Of a stretch of 64,000 nt of DNA, positions 22,949 to 31,225 are shown one piece after another (the first letter of the stretch is position 1; the number at the start of each line of letters is the position of its first letter). The notes below the pieces were generated by a model. It did not search any database, was not told the origin of the DNA, and saw nothing but the letters and a program-made list of their open reading frames with translations. The position numbers and the translations under genes are program-made. Source of the stretch: Pseudarthrobacter naphthalenicus (GTDB taxonomy: Bacteria > Actinomycetota > Actinomycetes > Actinomycetales > Micrococcaceae). The stretch covers positions 62,001-126,000 of the forward strand of contig NZ_JARESG010000004.1 in assembly GCF_029076445.1 (NCBI RefSeq), given 5' to 3'.

Positions 22949-24190
22949 TCACTCCGGCCGGCCGACCACCACCTGTGCGGGGCTGTGGATGATGTATCCG
23001 TTGAGCCAGGAGAACAGCGCCCGGACCTTCTGCTGGAAACCCGAGAGCAGGGCGAGGTGCACCAGAAGCCACGACACGAACGCCAGCGAACCCTGCAGCT
23101 GGATCCGTTTGCGGCCAATTTCAGCCACCGCCGCGCCCCGGCCGATCATCGCCATGTAGCCCTTGTCCACGTACTCGAAGGGGCGGCGCGTCCCGCCCGT
23201 AAGGTCGGCGTAGATGTTCTTGGCCGCCCACTTTCCTGCCTGCTGCGCAACTGAGCCCAACTGGGGGAGTTTCGCGCCCTTGGCATCAGTGATGTTGGCT
23301 GCGTCTCCCAGCACATAGACGCCCTCGGCATCCTTTGCGGTCAGGTCCGGCTGGACGTCGATCCGCCCTCCCCGGCCCTGGGCCAGTCCGGAGGCGGTGA
23401 TGATGTCGCCCGCTTTCAGCCCTCCGGCCCACACCACCACACGGCCCGGAATGGTGGTTCCGTCCACCAGCGTCACGCCGTCCTCGCTGACCTCGGCAAC
23501 GCTCACGCCCAGGTGCAGCTGGACGCCGATCTTCGTCAGGCGCCGCCGCGTGTAGTCCTGCGACTTCTCCGAAAACGCGTTCAGAACAGTCGGCAGCATA
23601 TCCACCAGGTGGACACGGCACCGGGCTGCGAGTTCCGGCGAAAAGTACTTCGGCACCACGAACTTCACGTTTTCTGCCATGGCGCCGGCCGTTTCTACAC
23701 CCGTCGGTCCGCCGCCCACCACCACCACATCCAGGGGAGCACCGGTTTCCCGGTCGGTCTGGTCCAACAGGCTGGTCAGCCGGGCGCTCAGCCGGGTCGC
23801 ATCGACCACCGAGTACAGCGGGAGGGCAAGTTCCTCGGCGCCAGGGGTGTTGAAGAAGTTCGGCGTGGCCCCCACCGCGATGACCAGCACCTGCGCCTTG
23901 AAGGTGTCGCCGTCGGCGGTAGTGACCGTTCGGTTGGCTGCATCGACAGACGCCACGTGCGCCGTCAGAACCCGAACGTGCCGGTTGCGGTGGAAAATGG
24001 ACCGCAACGGGCGGGCGATGGCCGAGACGCCGATCTGGGAGGTCGCCACCTGGTACAGGAGCGGTTGGAACTGGTGATAGTTGTTGGCATCGATCAGCAG
24101 CACCCGAACGCCCTTGCGGCCCAGTTTCTTGGCAACCGCCAGCCCTGCGAACCCGGCACCCACCACCACAACCTGATATGTATCTTCCAT
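22949..24190 (-). CDS. ndh: Type II NADH dehydrogenase
   Basis: The 413-residue FAD protein has two dinucleotide-binding motifs, V-V-G-A-G-F-A-G-L-A (residues 9-18, FAD) and V-V-V-G-G-G-P-T-G-V-E (near residue 157, NADH), and G-V-Y-V-L-G-D-A-A-N near residue 288. A C-terminal amphipathic part ends in a hydrophobic stretch that would attach to the membrane. It passes electrons from NADH to menaquinone without pumping protons. The start is an ATG with the divergent ArsR gene 95 bases away. Confidence 0.93.
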   Translation of the reverse strand: MEDTYQVVVVGAGFAGLAVAKKLGRKGVRVLLIDANNYHQFQPLLYQVATSQIGVSAIARPLRSIFHRNRHVRVLTAHVASVDAANRTVTTADGDTFKAQVLVIAVGATPNFFNTPGAEELALPLYSVVDATRLSARLTSLLDQTDRETGAPLDVVVVGGGPTGVETAGAMAENVKFVVPKYFSPELAARCRVHLVDMLPTVLNAFSEKSQDYTRRRLTKIGVQLHLGVSVAEVSEDGVTLVDGTTIPGRVVVWAGGLKAGDIITASGLAQGRGGRIDVQPDLTAKDAEGVYVLGDAANITDAKGAKLPQLGSVAQQAGKWAAKNIYADLTGGTRRPFEYVDKGYMAMIGRGAAVAEIGRKRIQLQGSLAFVSWLLVHLALLSGFQQKVRALFSWLNGYIIHSPAQVVVGRPE

Positions 24191-24284
24191 CCGAGCAACC
24201 TACTCCTCCTCGGCCCGGTTCGACAGAGCCCTGCGGAGGAAATAGTGGATGCCTTGCGGCGTATATGTCGCTAGGGTGGGAGGC

Positions 24285-24830
24285 ATGGTGACAGACGACG
24301 TATTTGCCGTCATTGCGGAAGCAACCCGACGCGACATTTTGGTATCCCTTCGCGCAGGGGACAAAGCAGTGGGGGAGCTTGTGGAGGAGCTCTCCGCCAG
24401 CCAGCCCACCATTTCCAAGCACCTGAAAGTCCTCCGCGAGGCGCAGCTGGTCAGCATGCGGGCCCAGGGCCAGAAGCGCTACTACGCCCTGAATCCCAAA
24501 CCGTTGGAGGGCATCGTCAGCTGGCTGGAACCGTTCGACGTCGGCCGGGCAGCTTCCGCTGCCACGTCACCTGAGGTGCCCCCGGCGGAAGCCCGCGGCG
24601 AAGGTGCGGCCGGCATTCACGTTCCGGACAACGAAGACGTGGCCGCTGTACTGGCACGCGAGGACGCCGAACTCAGCCCCGCCGTCGTGATTCCCGGCGG
24701 CACAACTGCCCCGCTCAGCGACGACACGGTTCCGCAGCAGATCGGCAGGACTGTGGGCCGCGCCGCGACAAAGGCCGCGGACCTGCTGGCGAACCTGCCG
24801 AACCTCCCCAAATTCGGCCGCAAGAAATAA
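24285..24830 (+). CDS. ArsR-family transcription regulator
   Basis: The 181-residue product starts at ATG 24285 (a longer frame to 24249 was rejected). Residues 1-70 are an ArsR winged helix (DDVFAVIAEATRRDILVSL, then QPTISKHLKVLREAQLV). The C-terminal half is a disordered-looking acidic and Ala/Pro-rich extension, much longer than in typical ArsR proteins, ending in a basic tail (KFGRKK). It is divergent from ndh, so regulation of ndh or of itself is likely. No metal-binding cysteines are visible. Confidence 0.85.
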   Translation: MVTDDVFAVIAEATRRDILVSLRAGDKAVGELVEELSASQPTISKHLKVLREAQLVSMRAQGQKRYYALNPKPLEGIVSWLEPFDVGRAASAATSPEVPPAEARGEGAAGIHVPDNEDVAAVLAREDAELSPAVVIPGGTTAPLSDDTVPQQIGRTVGRAATKAADLLANLPNLPKFGRKK

Positions 24831-24832
24831 CC

Positions 24833-24898
24833 CCAACTGGGTAGCGCTATCTGTCGCTTTGGGCGCTCAAAACGACACTTCGCGCTACCCAGTTGGGC
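24833..24898. repeat. Palindromic repeat, copy A
   Basis: A 16-base arm (24833-24848, CCCAACTGGGTAGCGC) is complemented perfectly at 24883-24898. The interior carries an imperfect stem (TGTCG against CGACA, with the core GAGCGC/GGGCGC). It lies between the convergent arsR and lldD-type genes, only 2-8 bases from each stop codon. The interior is shared with copy B at 29906-29967, but the outer arms differ and are each self-complementary. Confidence 0.8.
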
Positions 24899-24906
24899 GG
24901 GCGGGG

Positions 24907-26256
24907 CTACTTGGTGAGCAGGCGCACGTGGTCCTGTGTGAGCCCTGAAACGGAGCTGACGCCGAGCAGGGCCATGGTGCGGACCATGTCCTTTTCCAGG
25001 ATCTCGAGGGTGCGGTCCACGCCGGCCCGGCCCCCTGCCATCAGACCGTAAAGGTACGCGCGTCCGATCAGGGTGAAGTCGGCACCGAGAGCCAAGGCGG
25101 CCACGATGTCCGCCCCGCTCATGATGCCGGTGTCCAGGATGATGGCGGCGTCCGAGTTGTCCGCCTTCAGGGCCGCCGAAACCTCCGGGAGCAGGTGGAA
25201 CGGGATGGGGGACCGGTCCAGTTGGCGGCCCCCATGGTTGGACAGGACCACCCCGTCAGCGCCATGGTCCACCACACGGCGGGCGTCCTCCACGGTCTGG
25301 ATGCCCTTGACCACCAGCTTGCCCTTCCAGGTTTCGCGCAGCCAGTCAAGATCCTCGAAGGTCAGGGTGGGGTCGAACATCGAGTTGATGAGGTCGGCCA
25401 CCGTCCCTGTGTAGCGCGAGAGTGAGGCGAAGGTCAGCGGCTCGTGGGTGAGGAAGTTGAACCACCAGGCGGGCCGGTAGGAGGCGTCCAGCACGGTTTT
25501 GAGGGTCAGCGCCGGCGGGATGGTCATGCCGTTGCGGACGTCGCGGAGCCGGGCGCCCGCCACCGCGGTGTCCACGGTGACCATGAGGGTGTCGTTGCCG
25601 GCGTTGGCGGCGCGCTCAATGAGTTCGAGGGACCGGTCCCGGTCCGTCCACAGGTAGAGCTGGAACCAGTTGCGGCCGTTGGGGGCCGCGGCGGCCACGT
25701 CCTCGATGGAGGCGGTTCCCATGGTGGAAAGGGTGTAGGGAATACCGGCTGCCTCGGCGGCCTGCGAGCCGGCGTATTCGCCTTCGGACTGCATCATCCG
25801 GGTGAAGCCGGTGGGGGCGATGCCGACGGGCAGCCGGGAAGGCTTGCCCAGGATCTCGGTGGTCAGGTCGATCGAGGAGACATTGCGGAGGATGCCCGGC
25901 CGGAATTCGATGTCCAGGAAGGCCTGGCGGGCGCGGCGCAGGGTGATTTCTTCCTCGGCGGCGCCATCGGTGTAGTCGAACGGGGCCTGCGGGGTCCGGC
26001 GTTTGGCAATGTCGCGCAGGTCCCAGATGGTGCTGGCCCGCTTGAGCTTTGCGTCCCGGCTGAACTCGGGCTTTTTGAACTGCATCAGCGGGGCGAGGTC
26101 CGAGTACTTGGGGATGCGGCGTTTGAGCGCCGCAGGCACAACCGACCGCTCAGCCGACGACGGCGCGGGGTGCCCGGGCGCCCCCGTGCCAGGAAGATCC
26201 GTGGCATCCGGCGCCGGGGTGGCCTCGGGATTGTTCGGCTGAATCGTGTGGGACAT
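24907..26256 (-). CDS. FMN-dependent alpha-hydroxy-acid oxidase / L-lactate dehydrogenase-type
   Basis: The 449-residue product is a flavin TIM barrel. It shows the family motif for FMN and substrate binding: G-I-A-P-T-G-F, the strands with S-T-M-G-T-A-S, D-T-A-V-A-G, and the active His in S-N-H-G-G-R-Q-L-D (with the catalytic His at the G-G-R-Q). An N-terminal low-complexity, proline-rich extension of about 40 residues precedes the core. It probably oxidises L-lactate or a related 2-hydroxy acid, feeding electrons to the respiratory chain. Exact substrate is not fixed by sequence. Confidence 0.85.
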   Translation of the reverse strand: MSHTIQPNNPEATPAPDATDLPGTGAPGHPAPSSAERSVVPAALKRRIPKYSDLAPLMQFKKPEFSRDAKLKRASTIWDLRDIAKRRTPQAPFDYTDGAAEEEITLRRARQAFLDIEFRPGILRNVSSIDLTTEILGKPSRLPVGIAPTGFTRMMQSEGEYAGSQAAEAAGIPYTLSTMGTASIEDVAAAAPNGRNWFQLYLWTDRDRSLELIERAANAGNDTLMVTVDTAVAGARLRDVRNGMTIPPALTLKTVLDASYRPAWWFNFLTHEPLTFASLSRYTGTVADLINSMFDPTLTFEDLDWLRETWKGKLVVKGIQTVEDARRVVDHGADGVVLSNHGGRQLDRSPIPFHLLPEVSAALKADNSDAAIILDTGIMSGADIVAALALGADFTLIGRAYLYGLMAGGRAGVDRTLEILEKDMVRTMALLGVSSVSGLTQDHVRLLTK

Positions 26257-26438
26257 GCTTCCTCCGTCGACTGGCCGGCCGGTCTGGCCGCAGGTCTCGC
26301 TGTGGTCTCACCACACTGTAGGCCATGCGCTCCCCACCATTTTTGCGGGTTCCTTGCGCGCGGGCCGGGAGCCCACGCCCCGGGCGGCGGCCGGGAACAT
26401 CCGAACGCCCGGCACAGTTAACTCAACAGGACGAAAAA

Positions 26439-26789
26439 ATGAGCACCAAATTTACAGCACTGATAATCCCCGCCCCCACTGAACAACCAGTCCGCGTGGA
26501 GTCCATTGAAGCGACTCTGACGAACCTCCGGGAACTGGTTGAGGGCGACATTGAGTCGGTCATGCGTGGCGACTGGCAGGTCTACCTCAACGCCGAGGGG
26601 GTGATTCGGGACCTGCCGCTGAACGTGCGGGCGGCCCAGCTAACGTATGACCGTGGCCTCGATCTGGCCGGAGCCGCACGCGGGTGCGCCGTTTTCCTGG
26701 GAAGTGACGGACACCGCGGGGAAACGGACGTGCCGGAGCATCTGGTCAAAAGGGCCGAGGAACTCTTCGGAATGCCGCTGGCCGCCTAG
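26439..26789 (+). CDS. DUF3846 domain protein
   Basis: The 116-residue product begins at ATG 26439; a longer frame through the promoter region was rejected. The N-terminal half, I-I-P-A-P-T-E-Q-P-V-R-V-E-S-I-E, then L-T-N-L-R-E-L-V-E-G-D-I-E-S-V, matches the DUF3846 family as I recall it. This family is frequent on plasmids and phages, so it may be a domesticated mobile gene. Function unknown. Confidence 0.7.
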   Translation: MSTKFTALIIPAPTEQPVRVESIEATLTNLRELVEGDIESVMRGDWQVYLNAEGVIRDLPLNVRAAQLTYDRGLDLAGAARGCAVFLGSDGHRGETDVPEHLVKRAEELFGMPLAA

Positions 26790-26875
26790 TGACCGCGGCC
26801 ACCCGCGCACGCCAAGCCGGTTGTCTGACGTAGGATCTCCAACAGGTATTCCAGACGAGACAGGACCGGCCACCG

Positions 26876-27877
26876 ATGCCCCTTTTCGACCTCCCCCCAG
26901 AGAAGCTCCGAGGCTGCACCTCCACCGTTTCGCCTCCCGCCGACCTGCAGGACTTCTGGGACACCACCATCGAGGAGGCGCGAACGTTCCCGCTCGACGC
27001 CTCGTTCCAGCCGGCCCAAAACCACCTGACGGTCATCGACACCTTCGACGTCACGTTCGCCGGCTACGGCGGCGCGCCCATCAAGGGCTGGCTGCACCTC
27101 CCGGCGAACCGCGAGCCCGGGAGCCTGCTGCCCGTTGTTGTGCACTACGTTGGCTACTCAGGCGGGCGCGGCCTGGTCAATCAGGACACAAAGTGGGCGC
27201 AGGCCGGCTACGCCCACTTCATCATGGACACGCGGGGCCAGGGCTTCGGCGGGATCGTCGGCGACACTGCGGACCCCCACCCGTCCGCCGGGGACGTCGC
27301 CTATGCCGGACTCATGACGCGCGGCGCCGGCAGCCGCGAGGACTACTACTACCGGCGGGTTTACGTCGACGCCTTCCGCGCGGTGGAGGCTGCCCAATCC
27401 CACCCGGAGATTGATGCCGCCCGGGTGATCCTGAGCGGAATCAGCCAAGGCGGCGGCATCGCGGTGGCGGTTGCCGGGTTGGCCGCTGGAAGGCTCGACG
27501 GCGTCATCGCCGCGTTGCCCGACGTCCCCTTTCTGCAGGACTTCCCGCGGTCCATCGACCTTGCACTCCGCGGGCCGTACCCGGAAATAGCCGCCTTCCT
27601 GGGCCGGCACCGGGACCGGTATGAGCCGATGCTGGAGGTGCTGAACTATTTCGACGGGGTCAACCTGGCCCGGGCTGCCACCGTACCGGTGCTCTACTCG
27701 GTGGCGCTGATGGATGATGTCTGCCCGCCCTCCACCGTCTTTGCCAGCTTCAACGCCTACGGTGACCGCTCCGCCGCCCCGAAGGAGATCGAGGTCTACC
27801 GGTTCAACAACCACGAGGGGGGCCAGGAGCACCACTGGATCCGGCAGCTGGAATACCTCCGCGGGCTCCTTGGCTGA
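26876..27877 (+). CDS. Acetyl-xylan esterase / cephalosporin-C deacetylase family
   Basis: The 333-residue product is an alpha/beta hydrolase of carbohydrate esterase family 7. It has the nucleophile in G-I-S-Q-G-G-G (near residue 186), an oxyanion region (VHYVGYSGGRG), a late Asp/Glu in M-D-D-V-C-P-P and a catalytic-His candidate in N-N-H-E-G-G. No signal peptide, so it acts in the cytoplasm on imported acetylated sugars. It starts at ATG 26876. Confidence 0.85.
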   Translation: MPLFDLPPEKLRGCTSTVSPPADLQDFWDTTIEEARTFPLDASFQPAQNHLTVIDTFDVTFAGYGGAPIKGWLHLPANREPGSLLPVVVHYVGYSGGRGLVNQDTKWAQAGYAHFIMDTRGQGFGGIVGDTADPHPSAGDVAYAGLMTRGAGSREDYYYRRVYVDAFRAVEAAQSHPEIDAARVILSGISQGGGIAVAVAGLAAGRLDGVIAALPDVPFLQDFPRSIDLALRGPYPEIAAFLGRHRDRYEPMLEVLNYFDGVNLARAATVPVLYSVALMDDVCPPSTVFASFNAYGDRSAAPKEIEVYRFNNHEGGQEHHWIRQLEYLRGLLG

Positions 27878-27931
27878 CGAGTGTTACGCCGCGGTTTTGT
27901 CACGGCGGCGGGCTGAGGCTATCGTGTGCTT

Positions 27932-27991
27932 ATGACTAACCGTTGGTATGCGTATTTTTCGTTGGCTCTGGAGGAGCCCGCGTCTAACTGA
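27932..27991 (+). CDS. Aromatic-rich leader peptide before DAHP synthase
   Basis: A 19-residue frame, MTNRWYAYFSLALEEPASN, lies 114 bases before the DAHP synthase start. Trp, two Tyr and Phe fall within five codons (residues 5, 6, 8, 9), the residues that end the shikimate pathway. A reading frame this rich in pathway amino acids next to the pathway's first gene is the hallmark of a ribosome-mediated attenuator. A comparable leader before aroF exists in Corynebacterium. The sequence just before the ATG gives no strong ribosome binding site. Confidence 0.6.
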   Translation: MTNRWYAYFSLALEEPASN

Positions 27992-28042
27992 CACGCATCC
28001 AACTTCCTTCAGAGCCAACAGGGCAGAGATCATTCTCTGCCC
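27961..28042 (+). promoter_or_regulatory. Putative attenuator hairpins before the DAHP synthase gene
   Basis: Two hairpins follow the aromatic codons. The first pairs 27961-27975 (GTTGGCTCTGGAGGA, the end of the leader frame) with 28005-28019 over 15 bases with one G-U pair. The second is GGGCAGAG (28021-28028), six bases, CTCTGCCC (28035-28042). The first arm overlaps the leader's last codons, so ribosome position would decide whether it forms. The second lacks a T-run, so whether it terminates is unclear, and no clear antiterminator was found by eye. Confidence 0.5.
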
Positions 28043-28105
28043 TTCGCCATTTCTCCGGCGGGTTCTGATTTGGGCCCGCTTCCTATCTGGAACAGGACCC
28101 CGAGC

Positions 28106-29215
28106 ATGAGCCCCGCAACAGCCACCACCGCAAAATCCACATCCAACCTGCGCGTCAGCGAATTCACGCCGCTGCCCACGCCGGCGGAACTCATCGCCGA
28201 GTTGCCGCTCGATGATCGGGTGGCAGACGTCGTTGAACGCGGCCGCGATGAGGTCCGCGCCATCATGGACGGCGTGGATGACCGCCTGCTGGTCATCGTT
28301 GGCCCCTGCTCCATCCATGACCCCAAAGCCGGCCTCGAGTACGCCCGCCGGCTGGTCAGCCAGGCCGAGAAGCATAAAGCGGACCTGCTGATTGTCATGC
28401 GGACCTACTTCGAAAAGCCCCGCACCACGGTCGGCTGGAAGGGCCTCATCAACGATCCGCGGCTGGACGGCAGCCACGACATGGCCGTTGGGCTCCGCGC
28501 CGCACGCGAGTTCCTGCAGCAGGTCACGGCGCTGGGGCTGCCCACCGCCACCGAGTTCCTCGAGCCGATCAGCCCGCAGTACATGGCGGACCTGATCTCC
28601 TGGGGTGCCATCGGTGCCCGCACCACCGAAAGTCAGATCCACCGCCAGCTCGCCTCCGGCCTGTCCATGCCCATCGGCTTCAAGAACGGGACCGACGGCG
28701 ACCTCCAGGTGGCGGTCGACGCCTGCGGCGCCGCCGCGGCAGCGCAGGCCTTCCTGGGAATCGACGGCGACGGCCACGCCGCGCTCGTGGCCACGGCTGG
28801 AAATCCTGACGCTCACGTCATCCTCCGCGGCGGACGGAAAGGGCCGAACTACTCGGCAGCCGACGTCGAAAGCGCCTCCGCGAAGCTCGCTGCCAAGGGC
28901 CTGAACCCGCGGCTGATTGTCGATGCGAGCCATGCGAACAGCGGCAAGAGCCATCACCGGCAGGCTGAGGTGGCGCTGGAAATCGGTGCCCAGCTCGAAG
29001 ACCGCGGGCAGGCCGCACATGCCATCGCCGGCGTCATGCTCGAAAGCTTCCTGGTGGGCGGGGCGCAGAACCTGGACGTTGCCGAGCACGCCGCGGGCCG
29101 GTCCGAGCTGGTCTACGGGCAGAGTGTGACCGATGCGTGCATGGACTGGGACGTGTCGGTTGCGGTGCTGGACCAGCTTGCGGCGTCCGCCAGGAAACGC
29201 CGCAGTGAGCAGTGA
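28106..29215 (+). CDS. DAHP synthase, class I
   Basis: The 369-residue product starts at ATG 28106 (M-S-P-A-T). It carries the class I motif near V-G-P-C-S-I-H-D-P-K-A (metal- and PEP-binding Cys and His), then K-P-R-T-T-V-G-W-K-G, and D-A-S-H-A-N-S-G-K near the end. It condenses PEP and erythrose 4-phosphate into 3-deoxy-D-arabino-heptulosonate 7-phosphate, the first step to Trp, Tyr and Phe. The N-terminal extension is where class I enzymes bind feedback amino acids. It is preceded by the aromatic leader. Confidence 0.93.
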   Translation: MSPATATTAKSTSNLRVSEFTPLPTPAELIAELPLDDRVADVVERGRDEVRAIMDGVDDRLLVIVGPCSIHDPKAGLEYARRLVSQAEKHKADLLIVMRTYFEKPRTTVGWKGLINDPRLDGSHDMAVGLRAAREFLQQVTALGLPTATEFLEPISPQYMADLISWGAIGARTTESQIHRQLASGLSMPIGFKNGTDGDLQVAVDACGAAAAAQAFLGIDGDGHAALVATAGNPDAHVILRGGRKGPNYSAADVESASAKLAAKGLNPRLIVDASHANSGKSHHRQAEVALEIGAQLEDRGQAAHAIAGVMLESFLVGGAQNLDVAEHAAGRSELVYGQSVTDACMDWDVSVAVLDQLAASARKRRSEQ

Positions 29216-29353
29216 TTACACCGGATGACTTTCACTACAGCCCCATCAACCTCTAGAGTATCTATCACATGGTTGGTGGATGGCTCAGCATCGGCACACC
29301 GCAATGGAACACAGCTGGGGTCAGTAGTCATCCGTCAGCAAAGGAATAGGGAA

Positions 29354-29566
29354 ATGTCCGCAGAACAGAACTTCTCGAACGCGAAGTTCCTGACCGTGGC
29401 CGAAGTGGCCGAGGTCATGCGCGTCTCCAAGATGACCGTCTACCGCCTGGTCCATTCCGGCGAAATGCCCGCGGTGCGTTTCGGCCGGTCGTACCGGGTG
29501 CCGGAAAGCGCCGTCGAACAGTACCTCAAAGGCGCTGTAGTGGATGGACATACCGAAACGGCCTGA
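29354..29566 (+). CDS. Excisionase-like helix-turn-helix protein
   Basis: The 70-residue product starts at ATG 29354 after AGGAATAGGGAA. It is a MerR-like winged helix-turn-helix: F-L-T-V-A-E-V-A-E-V-M-R-V-S-K-M-T-V-Y-R, then G-E-M-P-A-V-R-F-G-R-S-Y-R-V (residues 12-52). Its position before bS22 matches Rv0500A-Rv0500B of M. tuberculosis. Proteins of this type bind DNA and affect either mobile-element excision or transcription; this conserved chromosomal copy is probably a regulator. Confidence 0.85.
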   Translation: MSAEQNFSNAKFLTVAEVAEVMRVSKMTVYRLVHSGEMPAVRFGRSYRVPESAVEQYLKGAVVDGHTETA

Positions 29567-29739
29567 ACAGTGTGACGGTCCGTTCGACGGCTGCGGTCAG
29601 TGACCGCCGCAAAGAAGCGGTACCCTGTTAAGGAACGTTTTACGTCATTGTAAGAATCTGTCAGTTGTCTTTGTCTGTAGCTCTGTCCACGGACCTTTTC
29701 CATCAGACAGGTACTGCATCTAGTTTGTGAGGAACTTTC

Positions 29740-29838
29740 GTGGGTTCAGTTATTAAGAAGCGTCGCAAGCGTATGGCCAAGAAGAAGCACCGCAAGCTGC
29801 TTCGCAAGACTCGTCACCAGCGCCGCAACAAGAAGTAG
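29740..29838 (+). CDS. Small ribosomal protein bS22 (AURKAIP1/COX24 domain)
   Basis: A GTG start after TGAGGAACTTTC opens a 32-residue frame, very rich in Lys and Arg (MGSVIKKRRKRMAKKKHRK...). This matches the AURKAIP1/COX24-domain ribosomal protein called bS22 in mycobacteria, usually about 33 residues. It sits in the 30S subunit. A good intrinsic terminator follows 20 bases after the stop. Confidence 0.9.
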   Translation: MGSVIKKRRKRMAKKKHRKLLRKTRHQRRNKK

Positions 29839-29857
29839 AGATACTTCAAGAAGCGCG

Positions 29858-29893
29858 AAAATGCCCGTTGCCTTCCCGGCAGCGGGCATTTTT
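29858..29893 (+). terminator. Intrinsic terminator of bS22
   Basis: The arm AAAATGCCCGTTGCC (29858-29872) pairs with GGCAGCGGGCATTTT (29879-29893) over 15 bases with one G-U type mismatch, and a T-run is built into the second arm. It is a textbook intrinsic terminator for the small ribosomal gene. Confidence 0.85.
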
Positions 29894-29905
29894 GTCGTTC
29901 GGCCC

Positions 29906-29967
29906 CATCTAAGTAGCGCTAAGTGTCGTTTTGAGCGCCCAAAACGACACTTAGCGCTACTTAGATG
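29906..29967. repeat. Palindromic repeat, copy B
   Basis: A 28-base arm (29906-29933, starting CATCTAAGTAGCGC) is perfectly complementary to 29940-29967, with a 6-base loop AGCGCC. The inner GTAGCGC...AGTGTCG segment matches copy A at 24833-24898. The right arm includes the stop codon and last codon of the convergent HAD phosphatase gene (ATC TAA). It lies between two convergent genes downstream of the bS22 terminator. Confidence 0.85.
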
Positions 29968-30785
29968 CGGGGGCCGCGGAAGCGGGCGAAACCCTTCCAG
30001 AGTCCGTAAACCACGCCGCCGGCTGTTGCCGCCTTCAGGCCAAGCGTGGCGGCACGGCGGCCGGAGCGGAAATCGTAGACCGGCCAGTTGTGATCACGGG
30101 CGTGGCTGCGCAGCCGCGAATCGGGGTTGATGGCCACGGGGTGCCCCACGAGGGTCAGCAGCGGGATGTCGTTGTAGGAATCGCTGTAGGCCCAGCACCG
30201 CTTGAGGTCCAGGCCTTCCGTGTCGGCCAACTCCCGGACAGCCACAGCCTTGGCCGAGCCGTGCAGGATGTCGCCCACCAGCCGGCCGGTGTACAGGCCG
30301 TCGGCCACCTCGCCAACAGTGCCCAGCGCTCCGGTGAGGCCCAGGCGGGTGGAGATGACCGTGGCCACTTCGATGGGGGTGGCCGTGACCAGCCAGACGC
30401 GCCGTCCCACGCGCAGGTGCTGCTCGGCCAGGGCCTTGGTTCCGGGCCAGATCCTGGAGGCGATCATTTCGTCGTACACTTCTTCGCCCAGAGCCTTGAT
30501 GTCCTCCACGGGGATGCCTACTGCCAGGGTCAGGGCCGAGTCCCGAACGGCATGGACATCGTCCATATTCTCGCCGCGGGCTACAAACTTGAACTGCTTC
30601 CAGGCCATGCCGGCCGCCTGCCTCAGCGTGAACGCCCCGCGCTGGTGCATCTTGCGGGCGACATGGAAAAGGCTGGCGCCCTTCATCAGGGTGTTGTCCA
30701 CGTCGAAGAAGGCCGCTTCGCTGGTCTGCATCACCGCATCAGGCTGGGTGACTACAGCGACGTACTTCTCCTGGGGCATGTCCAT
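29961..30785 (-). CDS. HAD-IB family phosphatase (SerB1-like)
   Basis: The 274-residue product is a HAD subfamily IB hydrolase: nucleophile Asp in F-F-D-V-D-N-T-L-M-K-G (motif I), Thr in L-V-T-A-T-P (motif II), Lys in the K-A-V-A-V region, and Asp pair in S-D-S-Y-N-D (motif IV). It resembles Rv0505c, annotated as SerB1, but the substrate is open. I chose ATG 30785; a TTG further up is an alternative. The C-terminal stop codon lies inside the palindromic repeat. Confidence 0.85.
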   Translation of the reverse strand: MDMPQEKYVAVVTQPDAVMQTSEAAFFDVDNTLMKGASLFHVARKMHQRGAFTLRQAAGMAWKQFKFVARGENMDDVHAVRDSALTLAVGIPVEDIKALGEEVYDEMIASRIWPGTKALAEQHLRVGRRVWLVTATPIEVATVISTRLGLTGALGTVGEVADGLYTGRLVGDILHGSAKAVAVRELADTEGLDLKRCWAYSDSYNDIPLLTLVGHPVAINPDSRLRSHARDHNWPVYDFRSGRRAATLGLKAATAGGVVYGLWKGFARFRGPRI

Positions 30786-30880
30786 GAGTCTAGTCAATGC
30801 CGGGCAGTGCAGATTCCAGAACAGCCGCCGCCCGGACGGCAGGCGCCGCGGCCCGCCTCCGGGAAAGGTACGGTTGAATC

Positions 30881-31135
30881 ATGGCAAACCCGGAGGTAGT
30901 CCTCATCACCAAAGCAGACTGTCACCTGTGCGCAGAGGCGCGCGATGCCGTCGAACGCGTTACCTCTGCACTGGGACTTGAGTGGACGGAACAGCAGGTC
31001 GACGAACTGCCCGAGCTGCGTGAGCGCTACGCCGAGGAAATCCCGGTGGTGCTGGTGGACGGCGTCCAGCGAGACTTCTGGAAGATCGACGAAGCCCGCC
31101 TGGAACGCGTTCTCCAGCGGGCACTGCGCGTTTAG
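30881..31135 (+). CDS. Glutaredoxin-family protein
   Basis: The 84-residue product has V-V-L-I-T-K-A-D-C-H-L-C-A-E-A (Cys14-x-x-Cys17 active pair) and the cis-Pro in E-I-P-V-V-L-V-D-G (near residue 55). This is the short DUF836-type glutaredoxin common in actinobacteria, as in Rv0508. It probably reduces a disulphide with mycothiol or thioredoxin. It is upstream of rex and shares its direction. Confidence 0.88.
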   Translation: MANPEVVLITKADCHLCAEARDAVERVTSALGLEWTEQQVDELPELRERYAEEIPVVLVDGVQRDFWKIDEARLERVLQRALRV

Positions 31136-31225
31136 GCAACCGATTGCATTGCATGACGCCGGCTTTGTTGGCAGAGGCGGCGGGGATCTAGAGTGGAGTC
31201 ACAACGCGAGGCAATGGAGGGGAAA

